From: CAZDET01 sp964504335
GTDB taxonomy: Bacteria > Bacteroidota > Bacteroidia > Chitinophagales > Saprospiraceae
Assembly: GCA_964504335.1 (NCBI GenBank)
Contig: CAZDET010000024.1
Span: forward strand, 1 to 64,000
Length of the DNA stretch: 64,000 nt
Reading direction: 5' to 3'
Shown: positions 32,487-42,500 of the stretch, in pieces
How the letters are laid out: each line of letters begins with the position of its first letter
How positions within the stretch are numbered: position 1 is the stretch's first letter
Translations under genes and position numbers: made by a program
The notes under the pieces: model-generated
Told to the model about the DNA's origin: nothing
The model's input: the letters and a program-made list of their open reading frames with translations, nothing else
Database searches by the model: none

Positions 32487-35400
32487 CTACTGTGTAATCA
32501 CTAATCTGGATACAACAGTCTCATTGTCGACTGTTACCTGTACCTGGTAAACGCCACTGTTCAGTCCATCCAGACTAAGCGGGCGACGGTTAACCAAGCC
32601 AACTTTGTTGAATTGGATGTCCTGAACAATTCGGCCGGAGAGGTCGATGATCCGTACCTGTGCGGCACCTTCCAATTTGCTGGTTAGTTGCAGGGTTGCA
32701 CTCAATCGAGCCGGGTTGGGATAGATATCCAGTTGGAGCGCATCCGTTGCAATGGCACCGTTGGCAAGGTTCACCTCCGTACCAGCCAATGCATCGCCGG
32801 CAACTACGCTGAAGTTGATAGTGGCTGCCGTACCGGCCGCTCCGCCGGCATTTGATTCCTGGTAGGGAATAGCAGTCAAGGTGTAATCACCTTCCACGAA
32901 CGGCCGTGATCCGTTGCCAAATACGGCATAGGGGACGATATTCTCAGTCCGGACCCTGCTAAGGTTGCCCGGAGCCTGCAAGTCGAATACGACACTTCCC
33001 ACGATCGCCGGATCGGTAATGGCTTCAATGTTCAGTGCATTATTGCTGATTTCCGAAAGCACAATGGTTTCCCCGTCTTCCAGGTTGTCATCCAGTACAG
33101 TACCGGCGTCGTCGAAGAGGACGAAGCGGTCGATCGCAGCATTCAGTACGACTTCGAAGGATACGGTACGAGTGGCCACAACGTCTCCACCGCCGCCGTT
33201 TCCGCTGTAGGCAGTTACAGTGAGGGTGTAAGAACCGACCGGAAACTCTCTGGCGTAGTTTACTTCCCGGGTATTGCCCAGGTTCGCCGGGTTACCGAAT
33301 AGGAAGTAAGGCGCAAAGTTTTCGGTGGTGGTGATGTCGATGGGGCCATCCAGGTCAAATACAACACTGCCCACGGAGCGAGTCGGGGTAGATTTGATAT
33401 TCAACGGAACATTGCCAATTTCCTGTAGGTCGATAACCGTTCCGTCGGTCAGGCTGTTGACAAGCACTCTGCCGTTACCATCGGTAACTTGCAAAGAGCC
33501 GGTGGCATCTCCCACACCAAAGACGGTCACGGTGCCACTCACCTCGTTGGCGGTAACAACAAGCGGCTCTCCGTTCGGGCTGTCCACTGCCGGGACAAAA
33601 ACTACGTCTTCTACCCCGAGATCGCCGGCACCAGCTGATTCGGCATCTACATCAAAGTTGCGGTTGTTGACGAAGTTGACGAAGTAAGGGTTACTTGGAT
33701 CGGTGACATTGTACACCATAATGCCTCCGTAGCGCTCCAGACCGATCAGCGCATAGGTGGCATCACCCTGGGTAGCGATGGCAACCGCTTCCGGCTCGAT
33801 ACCCTTATCGTCGCTGCGGCTCTTCCGCGAATCGTTGTCGTCGTTGTTGCTGTTGAAGTTGTCGGGGTCCAGCTCGGCGATGATGCGGGCGAAATCGTTA
33901 CCGCTGTCGAATACGAGGTTGCCCTTGTCGTCGAAGATAGAGAAGGACCGGGCGCCGTAACCGAAAATTTGGTCGAAGTCACCGTCGCCGTCGTAATCCC
34001 CATTGGCAGTCGTGGCCAGTAGGCGGCCGAGTAGGGTATCGTTCTGGATCGTGGCTGCATCGGGATAAGCCGTCGGGTCGAGCATCAGATCGCCCACACG
34101 CTCTTCCTCGGAGAAGTCATCGTAATCGCGGGCATCCCCTTCGTTGGCGGTAACGATGTAACTGCGGCCATCTACTTCGTAGCTGGTAATCGCATCCGGC
34201 TGGTAGAAGCTCAGCACGGGCCAGTTGCGGATGTTAATTTCCTCTGCCCGGTTGCTGGCATCGATGGCATTGTCGCTGCAAAACTCGATGATACCGAGAA
34301 TAGAATTATCGGTGATTCCCGCACCGGCAAGGCCGAAATCGTTGTCGTTCAGTACGGCAAGGGCGTTGTTGGGCAGTGCCGCCAGGCCTTCCGGCTTGTC
34401 GCTGGCGAGATAGCCGATGCTGGGCAAGTTGAGCAGCTTGTTCTTCGCCACCGGAACGATGCCAGCAGCCGCCAGATCGTCAGCAGACATTTGCTCCAGC
34501 GTCATGCCGGTAGAGCCGTCTTCCGTGGATTCGGGAGATCCGAACGTATTGGTGGCACCGGTCAGGTTAATCGTAAAGATGAACTTCTTACCGTTGGGTT
34601 GATCGGGGTTGCTGGAATCGCGTTCCAGTACCTGCATCTGGCCATTGCCAATATACACGGCATCGCCAATCTTATCTACCGCGCTGATATTAATGCCATC
34701 GCCAGCATTTTGCTCGAGGAGATAGATGTACTCGCTGACGGGCATGCCCGTAGCCGCATCGACCCCCAGAATGCGGATCACATCGGAGTTGCCGCGAATG
34801 GTAGCGCGATCCGGGGCTTCAATGGGCGACTGGATGAAGGCATACATGATATTGGCATCGCTGTCGAAGGCAAGCGCCTCAAAGCCGCGGTTGGCCCGGC
34901 GCTTGGCGTAAATAGCAGGAAGCGTCTCTGCACCAAAGGTACCGGCGGGCTCCGCGACCAAACCGAGCGTGGAGGTGCCTTCCGGCACGTAGCGCTCGAT
35001 GAGCGTCCCATCGGGCTGGAACTTGTAGATCGCAGGACGGTATTCATCGACCATCCAGAAGTTGCCGTCATTATCAATTTGAATACCCTCAAAATCACCG
35101 CCGAAGGCGTCGAAAGGTAAGGCCCGGTATTCATTCCCCGCATCATCGACAAAGTCAATGCCAGTAGAAGAGCCAACACTGATTTCATCCAGCCGCCAGC
35201 TGGCAGCGTCTCCAGCTTCCGTACCAGTGCTCAGGTACTGAAAGGCTACATAAGTGCTGGAAGAAGCAAAGTCGCTAATATCTACGTATTCGGAAAAAGT
35301 GAAAACAGAAGAACCAGCCGACAATACCGCTTGATCGGTAATATCGGTCCAGGTAGCGGAGGTCGGATCGCCACCACCATCGTAGTCAGTAGATACCAAC

Positions 35401-36953
35401 AGGTTGAGGCTGCCCCCCTCGAATCGCTGGCTACTGATGAAGCTCAGGAAGGCGGAGCCGGAATAATCCAGTGCCGGGCTGATCAGCCAGTCTTCGCTGG
35501 CTTCGTCGGCTCCGAAGCCATTCATCTGTACCTGGAAGTCGCCGTTGCTGTTTACCAGCTCCCAGTTTTCGTTGCTGGTTACGCTCACGGTTTCCATCAT
35601 GCCGAAGGTCGTATCCTGGAAGTCGGTGTAGAAGATGTCACCGGGCATTCGCTCGGAGTAGGCAACGGGTACCTCGTCGAAGCCTTCGATGTTGCCGCGG
35701 CCGGAGATGGGCGTCGTGCCGTCTTGGCGGGTCAACAGGATGGATTCGGTCAGGGCAACTACCCCGGTTTGGGGATTCAACGTGAAACGGATGATACGCC
35801 CCTGGTAATCGGGGAGCTTAAAGGGCCGTAGATTTCCCGGAGGTTCGGGGGTGACGGAGCCGCGGCTGACGGCACCATCGTTGGGGCCGCGATCGGGAAC
35901 GGTGTAAAACACATATTCCTCATCCGTAGATTCGCCGGCGGCAAAGGTCAGACCGGAAAAACCACCCAGAAAGACCGTTGGCTGGCCACCACCGTAGGTA
36001 GGCGTACCCAGCGGCGGTAAATCGAGCAGTTCGTTCAATACGTAGTTCGTCAGTCGGGGCTGGCCGCTGTTGTAGTCCTTAGCGCCAAGTGCAAGAATAT
36101 CGAGCACTTCCAGGCTATTGATGTTTATTACGACGAGGGCGTTGTTTTCCTGGCACGATACGTAAGCCAGTGAATCGTCTACGATCGTGACGTACTCCGG
36201 TTCCAGATCCTGTGCCACGGTCGCACCGGGGCCAAAGATGCGGACGCCCTTGTTGAGCAGGCTGGCCCGACGGTCGTTAAACTGCTCGAAGGTGATCGTC
36301 TCGGCAGTGGCTCCGGTCACGCCGCCGGATACGTCGATTACCGAAACAGAACCTTCCGGATCGGTCAGATAATCATCACTGGGTTCTCCTTCGTTGGCGG
36401 TAATGACCTTTGTTCCATCAGGAGTAAAGGTAAGCATGTCGGGCAGTACGCCCACTTCTACGGTCTCCCTGACGACACCGTCTACGTCCATAAATACCAC
36501 CGTGCCGGCTCCATCGACGGCCTCGGCTTGTACGGCGATTGCTACGGCGCCATTGAATACATCCAAACTGTTGACACCATCGCCGTAGGGATCCATGCTG
36601 ATATCGTCGAACAGAATAGGAGTAGCCGGATTGCTAATGTCGAGAATTGTCACGCTATTCGCGTCGGAGTTCGTGAAAAACAAGCGGGCGCTGCCCGGAT
36701 CGTAGGCAACAATCTCTGCGGCCCCTTCATCGAAGATGCCGGTAGCATAAGAACCAAGAACGGACAACTCGAACTCCTGGTTACCCATCGGAGCGGGCTC
36801 GGGGTCACAGCCCGTAGTCTCCGTGGTGTTTAAAATCTTTGTGGTTGCGGTCGGAATCCCTTCCTGAGGAGGCTCCGCGGAAGGGCGTTGTTTCTGACTG
36901 AATAGGGTGGCCGTACAAAACAGCGCCACCAACAACAAGTAGTGCTTCTTCAT
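32487..36953 (-). CDS. Giant T9SS protein: anchor-I, esterase-like phytase and anchor-J domains nested
   Basis: The product has 1488 residues with a signal peptide (1-19). A choice-of-anchor-I propeller starts at about 60 (GIFDEGAAEIVAYDPGSARLFFTNSD, LTFTPDGTKVITANEGEPSDDY) and breaks off at about 295. There an esterase-like phytase domain begins (TVFLGGFSGLTFA, YTVPDRGPND). This in turn is broken at about 438-598 by a choice-of-anchor-J jelly roll (WELVNSNGDFQVQMN, EDWLISPALDYSG, SWRLDEISVGS), then resumes (FEGIQIDNDGNFWMVDEYRPAIYKFQPDG). The anchor-I part resumes at about 900 (NIRNWPVLSFYQPDAITSYEVDG, ANEGDARDYDDF, GIEPEAVAIAT). Two Ig-like repeats (about 1195-1405) and a T9SS sorting domain (about 1415-1488) follow. 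Surface phosphoesterase or adhesin roles are both possible. Confidence 0.85.
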   Translation of the reverse strand: MKKHYLLLVALFCTATLFSQKQRPSAEPPQEGIPTATTKILNTTETTGCDPEPAPMGNQEFELSVLGSYATGIFDEGAAEIVAYDPGSARLFFTNSDANSVTILDISNPATPILFDDISMDPYGDGVNSLDVFNGAVAIAVQAEAVDGAGTVVFMDVDGVVRETVEVGVLPDMLTFTPDGTKVITANEGEPSDDYLTDPEGSVSVIDVSGGVTGATAETITFEQFNDRRASLLNKGVRIFGPGATVAQDLEPEYVTIVDDSLAYVSCQENNALVVININSLEVLDILALGAKDYNSGQPRLTNYVLNELLDLPPLGTPTYGGGQPTVFLGGFSGLTFAAGESTDEEYVFYTVPDRGPNDGAVSRGSVTPEPPGNLRPFKLPDYQGRIIRFTLNPQTGVVALTESILLTRQDGTTPISGRGNIEGFDEVPVAYSERMPGDIFYTDFQDTTFGMMETVSVTSNENWELVNSNGDFQVQMNGFGADEASEDWLISPALDYSGSAFLSFISSQRFEGGSLNLLVSTDYDGGGDPTSATWTDITDQAVLSAGSSVFTFSEYVDISDFASSSTYVAFQYLSTGTEAGDAASWRLDEISVGSSTGIDFVDDAGNEYRALPFDAFGGDFEGIQIDNDGNFWMVDEYRPAIYKFQPDGTLIERYVPEGTSTLGLVAEPAGTFGAETLPAIYAKRRANRGFEALAFDSDANIMYAFIQSPIEAPDRATIRGNSDVIRILGVDAATGMPVSEYIYLLEQNAGDGINISAVDKIGDAVYIGNGQMQVLERDSSNPDQPNGKKFIFTINLTGATNTFGSPESTEDGSTGMTLEQMSADDLAAAGIVPVAKNKLLNLPSIGYLASDKPEGLAALPNNALAVLNDNDFGLAGAGITDNSILGIIEFCSDNAIDASNRAEEINIRNWPVLSFYQPDAITSYEVDGRSYIVTANEGDARDYDDFSEEERVGDLMLDPTAYPDAATIQNDTLLGRLLATTANGDYDGDGDFDQIFGYGARSFSIFDDKGNLVFDSGNDFARIIAELDPDNFNSNNDDNDSRKSRSDDKGIEPEAVAIATQGDATYALIGLERYGGIMVYNVTDPSNPYFVNFVNNRNFDVDAESAGAGDLGVEDVVFVPAVDSPNGEPLVVTANEVSGTVTVFGVGDATGSLQVTDGNGRVLVNSLTDGTVIDLQEIGNVPLNIKSTPTRSVGSVVFDLDGPIDITTTENFAPYFLFGNPANLGNTREVNYAREFPVGSYTLTVTAYSGNGGGGDVVATRTVSFEVVLNAAIDRFVLFDDAGTVLDDNLEDGETIVLSEISNNALNIEAITDPAIVGSVVFDLQAPGNLSRVRTENIVPYAVFGNGSRPFVEGDYTLTAIPYQESNAGGAAGTAATINFSVVAGDALAGTEVNLANGAIATDALQLDIYPNPARLSATLQLTSKLEGAAQVRIIDLSGRIVQDIQFNKVGLVNRRPLSLDGLNSGVYQVQVTVDNETVVSRLVITQ

Positions 36954-37061
36954 TAAGATGAGTTTGTGGGTGAACGGGAAAATCTTAAGATAGAAGCATT
37001 GGGTTGTATCTATTATTCTGTGATTGTTAATTATTTATGAATTCTGTCAAACGAGCATAAA

Positions 37062-37080
37062 CGGCTCTGATTTCGAGCCG
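37062..37080 (-). terminator. Possible weak terminator after tamL
   Basis: CGGCTC (37062-37067) and GAGCCG (37075-37080) form a 6-bp stem around a 7-nt loop. On the minus strand TTTATG follows the stem. It lies about 40 bp past the tamL stop. The short stem and T run make it a weak candidate. Confidence 0.4.
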
Positions 37081-37116
37081 GTAATAACTGGCGTTCGCAT
37101 ACTCGAGAAGCGGTAC

Positions 37117-39456
37117 TCAGAAGGGATGACCGAAGGCAAGGACAAAATTGGATCGGTTAAATTGAAATCCGCCATCATCGCCCGGGCGATCGTAGGGCAC
37201 ATGGGCGGGGTAGGCCAAGTCGAATCGTACCAACAAAAAGTCAAAGTCCAGTCGCAGGCCAATGCCGGTCGAAACGCCCAACTGCTGGTAAAAGGAGTCG
37301 AGAGAAAAATCGCTGTCGGAGGGCGGATCCTGGGTGCGGTATTCCCACACATTACCAATATCGGTAAAGAGCGCCAATTCGAAAAAGCCTGCAAATCGCT
37401 GGCGAAGTTCCACATTTGCCTCCACCAAAATATTACCGTATCCCAGATAGAAATCGAGGTTGTCTTCGTCTCGCACCACGTTACCTGGTCCGAGTCCGCG
37501 GGGGCGGAAAGCGCGCATCGAGTTGGCGCCACCCACGGTATACAGATCGAAATACGGAATGATGGCGCGCCGGCTGAACGGATACCCGGCAAAGGCGCGC
37601 AAGCGGGTGGCAATACTCAGGTCTTCGCGAAAGCGGTGGTAGTATCGCAAGTCCGACTCAAGCTGTACGTAGGTGCTCGTTTCATCGGCGGGGTCACTTG
37701 CTGTGGTAGCTACCGGCCGCAGGCGGTTGAAATTCATGGCAATGTGCGGCCTCCAAAAAAGGTGATTTCGCTTGGGGCGTTTCAGCCGGGTGTCGACCAG
37801 GTAGGTATAGTCGGGGCTAAAAATGGTCATGCGTTCCAGGCGCAGCAGACCGGCCTGACCGCCTCCCTGCACGGTATTTGTATTTCTCAGTAATGTAATC
37901 AGTGCTTCTTCGTCCGTGGAGGGTGATTGAAATCGAACGACCAGGGGATTTGTTTCATGCCGAATGTGGCGCTTGGGTTGCCAGTTGTACCCGTATTTCA
38001 GGCTGTACGTGGTGAACGTCGCCCTAGGTGCCACCTTGGGATCATTGTCGAGTGCCTGCCGGAGGTCATTCAGTTCCAGCGCGTCGATTACCGGAATGAA
38101 GATGGGATTGTTCAACGGGAAGGGAATGGCTTCCGTTTCAAAGCCGATGCTGATACGGGTATTGCTGTTGAGAAAACCTGATGTAATAGTATGCCGATTG
38201 GGGATCCACATGCGCGGAACATTGACGGAGGCCTCCAAACTAAAGCCGCCGAAGGATGGATTGGCCGTGGAGTCGCTACCACCGATAAAAAAGTTGTAGT
38301 TGAAATTGCCGTCGATTTGCAAATACTCTGCCCCCCGAAACAAGTTGCGATTGATGTAAGTCAGTACGGCTTCCGGGCCGACATACTGGCCGCTGTTGAA
38401 GACTACTCCCAACTCCCCTTCGATCGTTCGTTGGGATCGGGGAGCCAGCAGCAGGCGGGCATCGAGCAAGCTGTCCGACCCCGGAACGGTATCGTAGCTC
38501 AGATTGATGTAATCGAACATGTTGAAGCTGTTCATCCGCTCCAGCGTGCGCTGATGGGTAAGAGGAGAATACAAATTTCCCGGCCGGACGAAGACTGCTT
38601 CAGAAAGCGCCTCCGGCCGCAGCGGGCACTCCGCGCAGATGATGTCGAGCTGTTCGTAGTGGGTCGTATCCGCTAGCGAATCGATGAGCGAGCGATTAAA
38701 ATCGTAATCCGAAAGGATCGCCATGCGGCGAATACGTTGGGGGCGAAGGTGGGTGGGCGGCACATCTTCCTTTAGTTTCAGTAACAACGTAGCCTGATGC
38801 TCGCTGGCTATGGTATCGACCAGAAATTCGAAATCTCCCGGGCGTACGAAGTAATACCCCAGTTGCCGCAATTGGTTCTGTATGCGACTGCGCTCTGCTT
38901 CGAGCGCGTCCAGCGTGTATGGTGCTCCCGCCCGAATAGTGGATGCTTCCGTGGTGCTTCGAACGATCCGGGCAATACTGCTGTCGCGAATATCGTGATA
39001 CAGGGTGTCGAATGTATAGGGCACTCCCACCCGGGCGGTATATCGGACCTTAGCAGTCCGGTTGCTCGTATCGATTTGGGGAGTGGCGTCCACCCGAGCG
39101 CGCAAATAGCCCAGGTTGATGGCCTGGCCCTCTAGTAGGTATTCAACCTCGTTGGTCACTTGCGGATCGTAATATACCGGCGGCAGCCCCAGTTGGGTAC
39201 TGAGGAAGTGCCTGAAGCCCTTTTCTTTCTCCGTTTTAAATTTCAGATACATCCGAGACCGGAATTTCCCAGTCGGGGTAGGAGCCAGGGCAGCTTCCAG
39301 TTGGGCTTTCAGATTGCTTACCTCCACCGAATCGGGATGTACTATTTCGACGGTGGCCCCTTCGTAGAAGAGGGCCCCCTTCGGCAATAACCTGGTGACG
39401 GAACAAGCGGATACGCTCATCGCCGTTGCGATTAGCATCATCCAGTTTCTAATCAT
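37117..39456 (-). CDS. tamL: TamL: lipoprotein TamA/BamA-family outer-membrane assembly protein
   Basis: The product has 779 residues from the ATG at 39456; ATG 39474 is an alternative that adds six residues. The start is a lipoprotein signal (MLIATAMSVSACSVTRLLPKG, lipobox Cys about 18). POTRA-like repeats follow (TLYHDIRDSSIARIV, RSRIQNQLRQLGYYFVRPGDFEF, EALSEAVFVRPGNLYSPLTHQRTLERMNSFNMFDYINLSYD). The barrel has the Omp85 pattern GGANSMRAFRPRGLGPG, then NILVEANVELRQRFAGFFELALFTDIGNVW and STGIGLRLDFDFLLVRFDLAYP, ending with HPF. Bacteroidota TamL replaces TamA and works with TamB, whose gene lies immediately upstream in the same orientation. The pair moves phospholipid or assembles outer-membrane proteins. 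Confidence 0.92.
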   Translation of the reverse strand: MIRNWMMLIATAMSVSACSVTRLLPKGALFYEGATVEIVHPDSVEVSNLKAQLEAALAPTPTGKFRSRMYLKFKTEKEKGFRHFLSTQLGLPPVYYDPQVTNEVEYLLEGQAINLGYLRARVDATPQIDTSNRTAKVRYTARVGVPYTFDTLYHDIRDSSIARIVRSTTEASTIRAGAPYTLDALEAERSRIQNQLRQLGYYFVRPGDFEFLVDTIASEHQATLLLKLKEDVPPTHLRPQRIRRMAILSDYDFNRSLIDSLADTTHYEQLDIICAECPLRPEALSEAVFVRPGNLYSPLTHQRTLERMNSFNMFDYINLSYDTVPGSDSLLDARLLLAPRSQRTIEGELGVVFNSGQYVGPEAVLTYINRNLFRGAEYLQIDGNFNYNFFIGGSDSTANPSFGGFSLEASVNVPRMWIPNRHTITSGFLNSNTRISIGFETEAIPFPLNNPIFIPVIDALELNDLRQALDNDPKVAPRATFTTYSLKYGYNWQPKRHIRHETNPLVVRFQSPSTDEEALITLLRNTNTVQGGGQAGLLRLERMTIFSPDYTYLVDTRLKRPKRNHLFWRPHIAMNFNRLRPVATTASDPADETSTYVQLESDLRYYHRFREDLSIATRLRAFAGYPFSRRAIIPYFDLYTVGGANSMRAFRPRGLGPGNVVRDEDNLDFYLGYGNILVEANVELRQRFAGFFELALFTDIGNVWEYRTQDPPSDSDFSLDSFYQQLGVSTGIGLRLDFDFLLVRFDLAYPAHVPYDRPGDDGGFQFNRSNFVLAFGHPF

Positions 39457-39502
39457 TCTCCCATTAACTTGCATCCGTCAAAAAATCATCCAGTACAAAA
39501 AT

Positions 39503-42500
39503 TCAATTTTTACCCTTCCCCAAAAACCGGATCTCGTCAAAATCCTTGCTAAACACCAACCGTCCTCCAATCCGTACCACATCACCGAGTAGCAGGGTAT
39601 TGCGTTCGCGGTCGTTGAATATTTTGATGCGTAGCGTTCCGTTATCGTCCAGCAGGTATTCGGCGGAGATATTGTCGAGGTAGGTTTGGGAGCCGCTGTT
39701 CGAATCATCGCCGGAGATGGTGGTAGCGACACCGTCGACGCTGATGACCAGTCGGTCGTTGAGCAGGCGCTTGCTCAGGCTTAGGCGGACGTCACTTTGT
39801 GTAGCGCCTTCCGCTGTTTCAAAGCTCTCGTAGCCAAAATCTACGTCGACAAACCCTAGGTAGCGGTTGGCAAAGTTGTTGAGTTGATTGGTCAGTACGG
39901 AAGCGAGGGTATTGGCGGCTGCTTCCTCAATCCCCTCATTGTCGGCCTGTGGTTCTCCTTCCAGATTGATAAACCCTTGCAGCAACAGCAACGCGAAGGC
40001 TTGTTGGTTTAACTGACTCGGTACCTGACGCAAATTCCTGAGCGCCCGTTCCACTGATTGCAACTCGGCGTTTCCGAAAATATCGGGATAGCGGATATCG
40101 GTTTCTATGGTCGTTTCCCTAAGTGTGCCATCCAGGTGGATGGCTACCTGAAACGTTTGTTTTTGCCGAACGCTTTCGTCTCCGGCCTCGGCGTACTGAG
40201 CGACCAACGGATAGGCACTGGTACGCACTTCGTAAAGGATCGTCAGATCTAACTCCGGGTTGAGCACATCGCCGGTCCACTGCAGGTAGCTTTCCGGTTC
40301 GATCGTAAATTCCCGGCTCAGGCCGGAAAAGGAAAAGTCGTACTTCCCTTCTACCATTGTCACGCGGCCCGTCATCTCCTGACGGCCATCGGGAAATTGC
40401 TGGAAGCTGATGGTCCCGTCTCCCGAACCTTCGAAAGCATCTCCCGTGATAATGTTCGTTACTACTTTGAAATCCAAATCGGGATCGACCTTTAAATCCG
40501 CATTGATGGTGTAGCCGGTAGCCCGGCGGACCGCCTTTTCATTGAATGCTTCGACTTGAAATACCTGATCCCAGCGGGCCATTTCCACGTAGCGGCGCAC
40601 GCCATTTTCTTCTCTGGCCCGCCTTACGTCGCTGCTGAGTAGCTGATAGGTGAGTGAGGAGCCGTTTTGCGGCTCCGCGCGAACCCGGACAACGGCCGCA
40701 TCAGCGGGGCCGGAAATATCGACATCGGCATCGATGATTAAATCGCCGAAATACAATTCGTTATCGGCTTCCGTCGAGTTGAGTGCCAGGAAGCCCTCTG
40801 CCTGCACGTCGAGGTCGAGCAGATAATCAGTGGAGGAGCGCAAAATAATCGTCCCGTTGGCAGTAGCCCGATTACCGAGGGAATCGATCAGGAGAAGTCG
40901 GTCAATGCGAATTTGATCATCTTCAAATTCAATCGGCTGGTCGCCGATCTGAAATTGAGCGCCCAACATGGCTACTTGTAGCGCGGCTTCCTGAAATCGG
41001 AGGTCCCCGTTTAAGCGTGGTTGTTCGGTGGTGCCCCCAACCTGTAGATTGCCTTTCAACTGGCCGCTCAGATCACTTAACTGCCCGCCGGTTAGTGGTT
41101 CGATGGAGGATAGCCGCAGGCGATCCACGGCTACCTGCAAATCGAGTGCCCCGCTTTGCAGGTAGTTGCCGACCACCGAAAGGTTCGTACCGTCCCCTCG
41201 AAGCCCTACGTTGAGGTCGAATGATCCGGGGCGTGGGCTAGCTACATGCGCCGATAAATCGCCCAGCGGGGCGGAAAGAACCGTTAAATCGCTAACCATC
41301 AGGTCAGAGCTGAATTCGAGTTCTCCGAAAAGCTGATCAGCCTCCAACGTTCCATTAATTCGACCGCTGGCAAGTTCTTCCTCCGAATTGATGAGCCGGC
41401 TGGCGGTAGCGATGTCAAAATTACTGAAGTCGACGAATACGTGGTTGGGTTTTGGGGTGTAAATGCTTATCGACTGTGGTCCATTTTTGAGGCTCCAGTT
41501 GTTGACCATCAGCTGCTCCGGCAGGAGCTCTACCAGGTTGTCGTCGGGGATTTGCCAGGTCTCGTAGTTGAGGAGCTGGCGGTCGGCCATGCGCACACGC
41601 AGGCTGTCGGTCTCCGGGTCTACAAGTGCGGAGAGGCGATGGCGCAGCGTATCCTGCGAATCGCGGATCTCCAGCGCTACCCGCAGCGCATCCGACTCCG
41701 ACTCACCTAGAAGGGTCGTTTGCCCCAGCGCAAATTGATTGCCGATTTGGACATTTCTCCACTCGGCCTTGTAATACAGATTGGCGGTATCTCCCCGCAC
41801 ATCGAGCAACAGGCTATCCAGTTTGATGCCAGAATACTGGAGTCGGGGGAGTTGGACGTTCACCAGAAGCTCCGGCTGATTGTCGCGGTAGACTATTGCC
41901 GCCTTCCCTTTCGATAAATCACTCAGCCCCGGGATGATGCCGCTGGTGAGCGGTTGCGGATTTTTAATCTCAAATTCGATGTCGACCCAACTGTCTTGAA
42001 CCAAGGAGATGCTATCGGGCACTTTCCGGTCTTCCCAGTACTTGCGTAAGAAGTGCTGAAATTCATCGGCAATCGTTTCCGGCTGGAAAGTGCCGTCGAG
42101 AGTGAGATCGGCAATATCACTGCGAACGTGTACTTCGTTTTCCCCCGCGTTGAGGACGGCGGTAGCCAACAACGAATCCGCATAAAACAAGGCGGTATCC
42201 GAACGGATGCGAAGGTCGTCGAGGAAGATCCGGGCATTCAGGCGATCGGTTCGCAGGCCGGTACTACTCGCTTCCAGACTGCCCGACAATTCGAGGGGTC
42301 GATCGCTCAAATCCCAGCGCCCTAAATCAATGCGTTCTACCTGTAGGCGGCCGTCGACAATGGCTACAGAATCTTCCAGTCGGTAGCTTCCCCGTCCTAG
42401 GGCCCGGAAATCGGGATGGGAAAACGCAAGGTTGGCCCGATAAATGGTATCGGCCAGGAGGCCGGCCGTTTGGAAAATGGTGCCGGTGCCCTGTTCGTTC

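Noticed and set aside
37024..37893. Plus-strand open frame of 289 codons opposite tamL
   Set aside because: Covers the Omp85 barrel of tamL in antisense; no domain of its own.
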